From contig SUVR01000019.1 in the NCBI GenBank assembly GCA_015061915.1, forward strand, positions 1-37,197: 37,197 nucleotides of DNA. The letters run 5' to 3'. Below the pieces are notes generated by a model. That model searched no databases. It had not been told where the DNA came from and saw only the letters and a list, made by a program, of their open reading frames with translations. This stretch comes from Lentisphaerota bacterium (GTDB lineage: Bacteria > Verrucomicrobiota > Lentisphaeria > Victivallales > UBA1829). Position numbers and translations under genes: made by a program. Position 1 is the first letter of the stretch. Each line of letters starts with the position of its first letter. Positions 16,624 to 27,100 of the stretch are shown one piece after another.

Positions 16624-16660
16624 CCCCGTTCAGCGTTGAGCTGAACGGGGGGCTTTTTTT
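16624..16660 (+). terminator. Intrinsic terminator of the Gfo/Idh gene
   Basis: The stem CCCCGTTCAGC/GCTGAACGGGG (16624-16634 with 16640-16650, loop GTTGA) is followed by GGC and seven T residues (16654-16660). It begins 41 bases after the stop of the Gfo/Idh gene. Confidence 0.85.
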
Positions 16661-16690
16661 GCCCCGGCGGCACAGTGCCGCCGCCGGGGC

Positions 16691-16734
16691 AAAAAAAAGC
16701 GCGTCATCCGGGGCGTTCCCGCCCCGGATGACGC
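16691..16734 (-). terminator. Intrinsic terminator of the cation transporter gene
   Basis: A 14-pair GC-rich stem (16701-16714 with 16721-16734) is followed on the minus strand by GC and eight T residues (A run at 16691-16698). It lies 47 bases beyond the stop of the CDF gene. Confidence 0.82.
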
Positions 16735-16781
16735 TGCGTCCGCGCCCGTGTCTTCTGCGCTGATCCCGTCCCGATGCGCTA

Positions 16782-17957
16782 TCAGATAAAGCTCTTGAGG
16801 AACGTGATCTCCAGTTCCAGACCGTCTTTGTAGGCTTTCATCCGTTCCTGTAAAGCGGTACGGATCTCAGCTTCGGTCATGCCGTACCGGTGTGGGATCA
16901 GCAGATGGAAGGAGAGGCTGACCACTTCGCCAGCGGCATTTTTACCCAGACGGAAGTCATAGAGTTTCAGTTCGCTGTCAAATTTTGCCACCTCATTTTC
17001 CATGCGGCTGCGCCAGTAGATCACTTCCGGATTGGACTTGCTGTAAGGATCGCCGTGCAGAAGCAGATGAACGGGGAGCGACTGTGCCACAACAACTTCC
17101 GCATTTTCCAGAATATCGTGTGCGGAATAGCGGTCCCCATCGCAGGAGATTTCGGCGTGTGCCGTCACATAGTAGGAATTTTCCCCGTAATTGTGGATCA
17201 TGATGTCATGCACGCCATCGATCCCGGGACAGGCAAGGATGGTCTCCCGCAGTTTGGTGACCAGTTCCGGATCGGGCGGCTCGCCCAGCAGTTTATTGAC
17301 GGTATCTTTCAGCACCCCTGCCCCCGCCCAGAGGATCAGCAGGGCAACGATGATCCCGGCGCATCCGTCCACGGGAAAATCAGTGAATCGGGAAACAATG
17401 AGGGCTGCGATCACCAGACCGGTGCCGAGACAGTCGCTGAGGCTGTCATAAGCAGCCGCCCGGACCACGTCCGACTTGATCAATTTTGCCACTTTCCGGT
17501 GGAAGAAAAAGAGCCAGCACTTCACAAGAACGGTCGCAGAAAATATGACAATCATCACGGTACTGACATCAAGTTTTTCCGGATGGAACAGGGAGGCGAT
17601 GGAATCTTTCAGGAAGCTGACGCCAAGACCAACGATCAGCAGTGCCACAACCAGCCCCGCCACATACTCCGTACGCCCGTGTCCGAAGGGATGTTCCGCA
17701 TCCGGCGGCTGACTGGAGATGCGGAATCCGACCACCGTAATGATGCCGGATCCTGCATCGGAAAGGTTGTTCACGGCGTCCGCTGCGACGGCGATACTAC
17801 CGGTAAAAACGGCAAGAATGACCTTCACGATCACGAGAAAAATATTACAGATGATCCCCACGATCCCGCTGACGATCCCGCACCGGGTCCGGGTCGCCGG
17901 GGACAGCTCTTTTCCCATGCAGGGAACGGTCCATTTCAATAACAAACTGGTCAACAT
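16782..17957 (-). CDS. Cation diffusion facilitator (CDF) family transporter
   Basis: A 391-residue inner-membrane metal/proton antiporter-like protein. Six transmembrane helices (residues about 25-210) carry the metal-site residues: Asp60 and Asn63/Asp67 (DAVNNLSD) on helix 2, the loop HPFGHGRTEY (89-98) and the helix 5 block YDSLSDCLG. A cytoplasmic dimerisation/metal-sensing domain (about 212-285) follows, and the last 100 residues form a further domain seen in longer MMT1/FieF-type proteins of anaerobes. Zn, Fe or Mn export is typical; the mix of Asp and Asn does not decide the metal. I prefer the ATG at 17957 because AGGAG lies 8 bases upstream; another ATG at 17963 is only two bases from it. 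A promoter at 17984-18011 precedes it. Confidence 0.92.
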   Translation of the reverse strand: MLTSLLLKWTVPCMGKELSPATRTRCGIVSGIVGIICNIFLVIVKVILAVFTGSIAVAADAVNNLSDAGSGIITVVGFRISSQPPDAEHPFGHGRTEYVAGLVVALLIVGLGVSFLKDSIASLFHPEKLDVSTVMIVIFSATVLVKCWLFFFHRKVAKLIKSDVVRAAAYDSLSDCLGTGLVIAALIVSRFTDFPVDGCAGIIVALLILWAGAGVLKDTVNKLLGEPPDPELVTKLRETILACPGIDGVHDIMIHNYGENSYYVTAHAEISCDGDRYSAHDILENAEVVVAQSLPVHLLLHGDPYSKSNPEVIYWRSRMENEVAKFDSELKLYDFRLGKNAAGEVVSLSFHLLIPHRYGMTEAEIRTALQERMKAYKDGLELEITFLKSFI

Positions 17958-17983
17958 TTTCATAACTCCTTTCGCACTTGCAA

Positions 17984-18011
17984 AAGATAGCACAAAACCG
18001 GATTTTTTCAA
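17984..18011 (-). promoter_or_regulatory. Probable promoter of the CDF transporter gene
   Basis: On the minus strand TTGAAA (18011-18006) and TATCTT (17989-17984) are 16 bases apart. The -10 region TGCTATCTTT is identical to that at 12242-12270. The start codon follows 26 bases after the -10 box, so the leader is short. Confidence 0.6.
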
Positions 18012-18072
18012 CACGGAGATGAAAATTCTGTCTTTTTATGTCATTTTTCTCCGTTTTCTCTCAAAAAAGCTC

Positions 18073-18101
18073 TTGACTTTTTCGTATGTCTAACATATAA
18101 A
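18073..18101 (+). promoter_or_regulatory. Strong sigma-70-like promoter of the giant surface protein
   Basis: TTGACT (18073-18078), a 17-base spacer and TATAAA (18096-18101) form the best promoter match in the window, 56 bases before the giant gene's ATG. GTATGT (18084-18089) and ACATAC (18116-18121) make an inverted repeat around the -10 box that could be an operator. AAGGTGG at 18146-18152 is the ribosome-binding site. Confidence 0.75.
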
Positions 18102-18157
18102 TTAAAGTAAATATAACATACAAAAAACAAACGCCTACGGGCAGCAAGGTGGAAAAT

Positions 18158-21100
18158 ATGAGTCAGAAGCAAAACAAGGTGGAGATCTTCAAACTGGAAG
18201 ATCGTGTGCTTTTTGAAGCAGGTGCAGTGATACAGGCAGCCGAAGCGGCAGCAGCAGATCAGGCGAACAACGATGCGGCAGCGGCAGATGCAGACGCGAC
18301 AGGCGATACAGACAGCACGGACAACGAAAGTGCGGAAGCGGCTCTCGCCCAAATTCCCGGAGTGGATTCTTTGGATGCTGTCGGTGACAGCATCCCTGCT
18401 GCAGCAGGGGGCGATGATGATGCGGAATCACCGGACGCCGTCGCGTTTGTCGATGCACCGGTCGCCTCTTCCGAAACTTCGGAACGGATCCTTGTTGTCC
18501 TGAACTCTTCTGTCGCCGATGCGGATTCTATCGTAAACGACCTGGGCGATAATGTGGAGGTCCTGCGCCTTGAAGCAGGCACCGATGCTCTTGACACGAT
18601 CAACGACTACCTTGACGAACACGCCGACACCAAATATTCCGCCATCCACCTTGTGTCCCACGGTTCTGAAGGCTATATCACGCTCAACGGCGAAAAGATC
18701 GACTCCACCACGATCAATCCCGCCGACTGGAAGGCTATCGGGGAACACCTGACCGATGATGCCGACATCCTTGTTTACGGTTGCGATACTGCCAAGTCCG
18801 ACGAAGGCAAAGCCCTTGTCCAGACCATCGCCAACCTGACGGGCGCAGACGTTGCCGCTTCCATCGACTCCACCGGCGCCAACGGCGACTGGGATTTGGA
18901 ATACCGTTCCGGTCTCATCGAAGCCGCCACGCTTGTTCCGGAATCCTACCGCTATGACCTCGCAGCGACCACCATCACGGTCAACACCCTGACGGATGTT
19001 GTTGATGCTGCGGATGGCGTTACCTCTCTCCGGGAAGCCATCACGGAAGCCAATACCAACGGCGGGGAATACACGATCGTCTTTGATCAGACGCTCGCCA
19101 AAAATGCCGATACGGACGGCAATGCAGAAAACGGCAACGACTCCTATGTGATCAAACTGGATGCCACACTCGGCACACTTAATCTTTCTCTGGAAGGTCT
19201 TGATCTGACCATTGACGGAAGTATTGGCACCGACCGGGTCACCATTGACGGCGGCAACAGTTTCTCGATCAAGGCAAGCGATGGTACAATTACCAATTCC
19301 AAGACAGGGATGCAACTTTTCAATATCACCAACAGTTCTGTGCTGTTGCAAAATTTTCAACTGCAACATGCGTATTCCGCCGGATTGGGCGGTGCGCTTT
19401 ATGTGGGAACAGGCGGCAATGTAACCGTATCTGATGTGCTTTTCTACGGCAACTACGCCAAGGGCGGCGGTTCGATTGCGCTGTCCGGTGGAACCCTCCT
19501 TGTGGAAAATTCTATTTTTGATTACAATGGTGCAACATATGCAGGATCAGGAAATGGCGGTGGCGGCGGCGGCTTCTATTCCTTGAGCGGAACAGCGACT
19601 TTCAGAAATACATATTTTACCAGAAACTCATCAGATGGAGGTGGATGGTTAAACTTCCAGGCAAGTGCCATGTTGGTGGCAGGTTCTGCAAGTCTGACGG
19701 TTGAAAACAGTACGATCTTCGGGAATTATCAGGGAGCGATCTCTTTGTTGAGTGGAGCAGGCAAAAAAGTCTTCATCAACTCCACCATTATCGGAAACGG
19801 TACAGACGGTAACGACTCCGCCATCTTTTCACCCGGTGGCAACTATACATTGCTGAATACCATTGTGGCAAACAACTGGAAAGATTTCGGCGATAACGGC
19901 AATTCCGGGACTCGCTTAATGCAGGGGGTCATTACAACGAATGTACATCTCAAATCCTCCACTGCATTTTCCGGCGATTACACAGTCATTACGAAAGAAC
20001 AATTGCTGACGATGCTTGATTCTGCCTGTATCAGTACGGATGGCAAAAATACAATTCTTCTGAATAAAGACGGTCAGATCGCACTCAACGGTTCCGGTGC
20101 GGCAGCCGGCGGAGGGGTTCTGGTGGCACAGTTGGCAGACGGCACTTATGTGGTTGCAAAAGATGGATACTGGCACAATCTGAACAACACCCGTTATCAG
20201 ATCGACGGTGCAGATGTGGCGTTCAATGCCGCCGACAGCGCCAACGGTTACGGTCTGGGGGCAACTGCCACGGTGTTCGATACGGATGCAAACGGAAACA
20301 GCCGTCTTGCCGGAGCCCAATACGGCGTGTTCAGTGCCGGTGCAGTTGCAGCAGACAGCATCCAGCAAGAGACCGTGCAGTCGCTTGTTGTCAACACACT
20401 GACAAGCGGCACCAATGCGTATGACCACAAGACATCGTTTGAAGAAGCCTATGCGTATGCCCAAACATTGGAAGGGGATCAGACCATTTCTTTCAGCAGC
20501 ACACTGCAGCCCAATACAGATACGGGTTATATCATTGCTCTTTCTCAGAAACTGACCCACAACAAAAGTACGCTCAACCTCACGATTGACGGCTCTATCG
20601 GAACGAAACAGGTGACCTTTGACGGCGGCGACAGCATAAAATTCATGACCGTTTCCGGAGCAACACTGACCCTGCAGGATCTTACGGTCCGCAATTTCTA
20701 TGATGGCTACGGGGCAATCACGGTCAGCAGCGGGAATCTGACATTGAACAATGTTGCTATGGAAGGCAATACCGCCAGTCATTGGGGCGGTGCAGTCAAG
20801 GTCGATGGCACATCTACTTTGATCGTTGACAACAGCAGTTTCCGCGACAATGACGGCAGCGGCTGGGGCGGTGCGATTTATGTGGAAGGCTCCGGCACCG
20901 GCACGCAGTTTACGATCAGCAACTCTCTCTTTGATAAAAACACAGCCACTTACGGCGGGGCGATCAGCATTTGGACGGGAGCGACCGGCACGATCTCCGG
21001 ATCCGTTTTCACTGGCAACATCACGGATGATGCCTCGAAAGCCTCTGTGCTTTATTCCAGCCAGCCGGTCTCGATCAGCAACAGCTCCTTTTCCGGTAAT

Positions 21101-24100
21101 ACGGGCGGTTATGTTATCAGCATGATGGGAAATGCCGCAGCCACGATCGAGAACAGTACCTTTGTCAACAATAAAAACGGCGTTCTTTCTGCCAAAAATG
21201 CTACGATCATCAACAGCACGATCGTCGGCAACACCGGCACCGCCGTTCAGTTATCGGCGGGCGGCAATATGTTGCTGCTTAATACACTGATCGGCAACAA
21301 TGAAAAGGACTTCGGTGCTGCAGCCGCCTCCACAGCCCATCTCTACTACACCCTGACCACTGCGGTAAAAGACACCACGGTGACACTGGATGGCGTGGGA
21401 CACAAAGAAATTGATTCCAACGCATTCATGCGTTTTATTCCGTTTGACAAATATGCCGCAGACGGCAGTTTACTGCTGGAAGCGGACGGCACTCTTGCGA
21501 TTATGCCGATCGGTGATGCTGCAAATGCCGGCACTCTGATCGGCAAAATCGGCAGTACCTGGTACTATGTTTCCAACGGGAAGTGGTACAGCACCGGCAG
21601 CACAGAAGCATATGCAGATTTCAACAAGGAAGCCGCCGGATACGGTCTCGGCGATACTGCCACACTTTACACCACCGGAGCCAATAAAGATGCCAACGGC
21701 AATGTGACCCGCATTTACGATAACGGTCTTTACAGTGTCGGTGCGTATGCGTTGGAAGCCGGCGTTTCCAGCGGCGATATCCCCAGTCTGGTCGTTACCA
21801 CCGAACAGGATGTTGTGAATGCAAACGATGGTTTGATCTCCCTGCGGGAAGCATTCGACCTCTTGAATACCCATAAAACATTTTTTGGTGAAACAACGAT
21901 TACCTTTGACGCCTCTCTCTCCGGGAAGGTCATCACTCTCTCTTCAAAACTGGGGGCGGTAACCACCGGAATGACCATCAACGGGGATATTGACGGCGAC
22001 GGCAATGCAGACATCACCATCAACGGCGGCGGGAAGTACCGGTTCTTTGACCTTTCCACGGCGGATGTGACCCTCACACTCAACGGACTGATCCTGCAGA
22101 ACGGTTATTCCGAAATGGCGGCAAAGACTGCCGGCGGCGTGATCAATCTGACTGCCGCCGGCGTGACGGTGAACCTGACCAACTCCACCGTGACCGGCAG
22201 CAAGAACACTGCACACGCTGCGGTCTTCTACATCTCTGCGGCGGGAACCACGGTCAATATGACGGACTCCGCTCTCAACAACAATACCTCCTTCTGGTCT
22301 GCTCCGGTTCTCTTCTCGAATAAGGCAAACACCACGGTTACGATCACCCGTTCCGAGTTCAACAACAACAAATCTTCCGATGCAGGCAATGCAACCGAAG
22401 ACGGTGGTGTGATCTACCTTGGATCAGGCGCACACAATTCAAAACTGACAATCACCGGCTCGACCTTTGACGGTAACAGTCTGGCAAAAAGTCCGGGCGC
22501 AGCGCTCTCGGTCATTAGTTCTCAGAATTCCGTGATCACCATCTCCAACAGCACATTCAGCAACAACAGTGCCGGTTCAAGCGGCGGTGCCATCTATATG
22601 CTGAATGCAACCGGGACGACGCTGGATATTGAAAACAGCACCTTCACCGGAAACAAGGCAAATGGAACCACCGTTAAGACCGATAATTCCGGTACCGGCG
22701 GCGGTGCGATCTATGTCCGGAACAGCGGGGCTGTAACGATCGAAGACAGCACATTCACCGGGAACAGCAGCAAAGCCTGCGGCGGTGCCATTCTGGTGCG
22801 TGGCGGGTCTCTGACGCTGACCGATACCGATTTCACCAACAATACGGCACAGTACGGCGGTGCGATCTCCAATTATGATACTGTCGCCTCCACCATCACC
22901 ATTACCGGCGGCACGTATTCCGGGAACAGTGCCCCGAAAAACAGCGGCACATTCCATATCAATTCCGGAGCAAATGCGACGGTAAAAATGACCGGTATAA
23001 CGGTTGAAAACAGTTCCTCCGATTCTCTTGGCGGTGCCATTGGGGTCTACGGGGGGTCTCTGACGCTGACGGATGCCATCTTTACCAATAACAGCTCCAA
23101 TACCAACGGCGGTGCGATCGGTGTCAGCAGCGGCACGCTCGATATCAGCGGCAGTACTTTCCAGGACAACAGTGCAGCAAACAATGGTGGTGCGATCTAT
23201 ATCAGCAGCGGCTCGACCGGCACAGTCGATATCCGCAACAGCACCTTCACGAACAACAGCACAACAACGAACCAGAGTGTTGCCAATACGCTGGTGGGCG
23301 GCGGTGCGCTCTATATCGGCACCGGCACGGTCAATATCAGCGACAGTACCTTTACCGGAAACCATGCAGACGGAGCAAACGGGGAATACGCCGGCGGCGG
23401 TGCGGTCGGGCTTTTTGCCGGAACAATGAATCTCACCGGCACCAATACCTTCACCGGAAACTATGCCGTAGAAGGACACGGCGGCGCCATCTTCAATCAG
23501 AAAGGCACGCTCAATATCAGCGGTACCAACACCTTTACCGGCAACAAAGCAGGCTACGGCGGAACCGCAACAGATTATCGCGGCAACGGCGGTGCCATCT
23601 TCCTTGACGGGAACGCAACTGCGATCCTGACCGTTAGCGGCAACACGCTCTTTGAAGAGAACAACGCCCGCAACTGGGGTGGCGCCATTGCCCTGTATGC
23701 CAACAGCATCAGCTACATTGACAGTGCCACATTCAGAAACAACACCACAAGCAGAAGCAGCGGCAGTGCTTTCTATGTTGCAGGGAATCTGACGATCACA
23801 AATTCCACCTTTACCGGAAACTATATCAACGGCACAACCGATGTAAACGGGCTTTCCGGTCATTCCGTGCTTGATGTAAGTGCCAATGGCAGACTTTTTA
23901 TTGTCAACTCCACGTTCCTCAACAACAGCAATGCGGCGGAAACGCTCCCCACGACTTATGATGTTTACAACCGGGGTGGAACCGCGAATGCAGTTTATCT
24001 GATCAACTCCATCTACGATCACGGAGTCGATACAAAGACCAAAGGCTACGGAAACGTAAAGGCTGTTGCCGGAACGAACATTGACGCCACCGCAAAGACC

Positions 24101-27100
24101 GACGGCAATCAGACTTATTTCCTGCCGACCGGAGAAGACACCGTGATCGGCGGAAAACCGGTTACTGTCAGCGGAAAAACACTGACCTACAACGGAACAA
24201 ACATTGCAATCAGCAACCTGACCGCCGACCAGCAAACCCTGCTTGCGGGCGTGATCGGGAAAGATCAGCTCGGTGCTGACCGGGCTCTCGGCACGACGCC
24301 CTACTACTCCGTGGGCGCGGTCAACGGGATCCTGCTGGCTCCGGAAAATGTCACCCTCAAATGGACCATCGGGGACTACACCTACAACGGCGCAGATCAG
24401 ACCGTGACCGTTCAGGTGGTCAACGCGGAAAATGATACCATTGTCCACGACACCATCACCGTCACGCTGAAGTACAACGACGGCACCTCCGATCTCGATG
24501 CCATGCTCAATGCGGGCAGCTACACCGTGACCGTGGACGAAACGGCACTTCTGGCGGCTCTCGGCTACAATCAGACGCTGGTGGCTGCTGCCGATGCCCT
24601 GACAAAGACCGTCACCGTCAAACAGAAAACCCTGAATGTGACGGCGGACAACAAGGAAATGTTCAAGGATGGCGTCCTGCCGGAACTGACCTACACGGTC
24701 AAGGATGGCGATCTGCTGGATGGCGATGATGCCGGATTCACCGGCGAACTGAAATCCACCGCAGACGGCACCGTGGAAGGCGATTTTGCCATCGAAGCGG
24801 GTACTCTTACCGTCGGCAATACCAACTATATAATGAATTATACAGCCGGTACGATCACGGTCGTGGATGCAAACGGCGTCCTTGACCCGTCCCGTCTGAT
24901 CGTTGACACCGCAAGCGATGATCCGGATTCGGGCAACACACTCCGGGAAGCGCTGGAATATGCGGCAGACTTCGGCGGCGATCTGACGATCACCTTCGCA
25001 GCGGATACCTTCGCAGCTGATACCAAGTTGACCCTGAATTCCGAACTGGCGATCTCCCTCAATCTGGAAGGAACCCTCACCATCGACGGTTCCTATGTTG
25101 ACACGGACGGCAACACCGGCAGGATCACGATCGACAACACCGGCAAGACGTTCCGCATCCTTTCCTATACAGATACGGATACCACCTCCGCTGCCGGTCT
25201 GACGATCAACAATCTGGAAATCCTCGCTGGATCGACTACTTCAAGCATGACTGGTATGGGTATTTACTCCCGTAATGTCACCCTGACGCTGGATAACTTC
25301 CGTCTCGCCAATGCAGTTTCCAAGTACGGGGACGGTGCCGGGATCAACCACTCCGGCGGCGATGTTTCGATCACCGATTCTGAATTCTATGGAAACGGAC
25401 ATAAAAACGGCAACGGCTACAATGCCAACGGCGGTGCCATTTACCTCGGCAGTGTTGGAAAATTGAACATCAACAACACTCTCTTTGAAGCGAATTGTAT
25501 TGAAAACAAGTCCGGATCGACCCACGGCGGTGCCATCTATCTGAGCTCTACAACGGTGGTAACGATCAACGACTCCCAGTTCATTTCCAACTACACGAAT
25601 TCAAGCGGTGGGGCAATTTACGGGGGGAGCGGTTCTGTACTGAATATCAGTAATACCCTGTTTGAGAACAACGTTGCCGGTGCGAGCGGCGGTGCTCTCT
25701 ATACGATGAAGGGATATGTCAATGTTTCGGATTCCACCTTTGTCGAAAACAAAGCCGGTACCGGTGGTGCGATTTCCACCTGGTATTCCTTCAATTCTTC
25801 CAACAGCGTATTCCGGGACAATTATGCTTACGGTACCGGTTCAACGCTTGTCAAGGATTCTGCAGGAAAGGAACTGTTTACGATTACGCATTCCGATTCC
25901 GGTCACGGCGGTGCTGTTCACCTCCATTCCCCCAGCGGTGATAAATCTAATATTTACAATACCACCTTCTACGGGAACAGTGCAGCCGGGCGCGGCGGGG
26001 CATTGTTTATAAAATCCATCGGATACGGTCACAGCATCGATATTGTGAACACCACCATTGCGGGCAACACTGCCGGGGTGGCGAGCGGCGGCATCCATTA
26101 CTGGGCACAGACAGCAGACCATATTCTGATCGCAAACAGCGTCATCCTCGGCAACAAAGCCGGAACGGCGGATTATGACATTGCGTTCGCACAGAATGCC
26201 CACAACACCAACAACTACATCTACTCCGTCGCCTCTACCATCGGCGTGGTGAAACATGAAGGATTTACCTCAGGTTATGTGTTCGACAGAGCATCCGTTC
26301 AGGCACCGATCACGGACAAGTACGGAAGCACCATCGGAGAGATCTGGACCGTCACGGAACAGGCCGACGGCACCTTTGCCCAGACACTGACCACCCGCGA
26401 TACGCTTCCGGTCGCTGACTTGAAGAAGAGTGTCTTCGGCACGGAAACGCCCACCCTCGCCTCTGACGGAAAGAGCGTGGTGATGATGGCATCCAAAGAC
26501 TACGTGCTGAACGGTGTCAACACCGCATGGACGGCAGACGGGATCCAGCCACTGTATCAGGATGCAAACGGCGACTGGTACTATGTGAGCGGCACGAAAT
26601 ACACCGGTACGCCCACGGTCATCGATAAGGACATCAACGGTGCGGCGCGTCCCAAAGACATCAACGGCACGAACTACTATGTAAAAGGTTCCTCCACGCT
26701 GGTTCAGGAATACTCCAGTCTGGTGGTGGATACGCTGGATGACGTGATCAACCCCTTCGACTTCAAGACATCGCTGCGGGAAGCAGTCGCCTTTGCCAAT
26801 GCGGGCGGCGGCGGCACAATCACCTTCTCCACAGATGTGGATTGGAGCGCCACGGATAAGACCATTACGCTGGATGCAAAGGACGCAGAAGGCAACTTCC
26901 TCGGTCAGATCGCCATCACCGCCGCCATCACCATCGACGGCAGCCTGATGCGCGGCACCTTTGACTACGGTGTGGTGACCATCAAGGTCCCGGTGACCTA
27001 CGGGGAATCGGTACTGGATACCACGCTGACCGCCAGCAACTTCCGTATTTTCAACATCACAGCAACGACCACGCTCAAGAACATGATCCTTCAGGGCGGC

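Larger units (their letters stand above)
16612..16746. repeat. Cloverleaf inverted-repeat element B
   Basis: A closing stem of 11 perfect pairs (16612-16622 with 16736-16746) encloses three hairpins with essentially no bases between them. The first is 16623-16651 (11 pairs plus a T/G, 5-base loop). The second is 16652-16700 (GC, seven T/A pairs, then 11 GC-rich pairs; one bulged A). The third is 16701-16734 (14 perfect pairs, 6-base loop). It lies between convergent genes, and its T and A runs make it a two-way terminator. The architecture equals element A at 4883-5016 although the sequences differ. Confidence 0.88.

Noticed and set aside
22560-23700. Regularly spaced short similar sequences that might be a CRISPR array
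   Set aside because: Repeats are imperfect, in frame and encode GGAI/FxxN protein motifs; there are no constant-length spacers and no cas genes.
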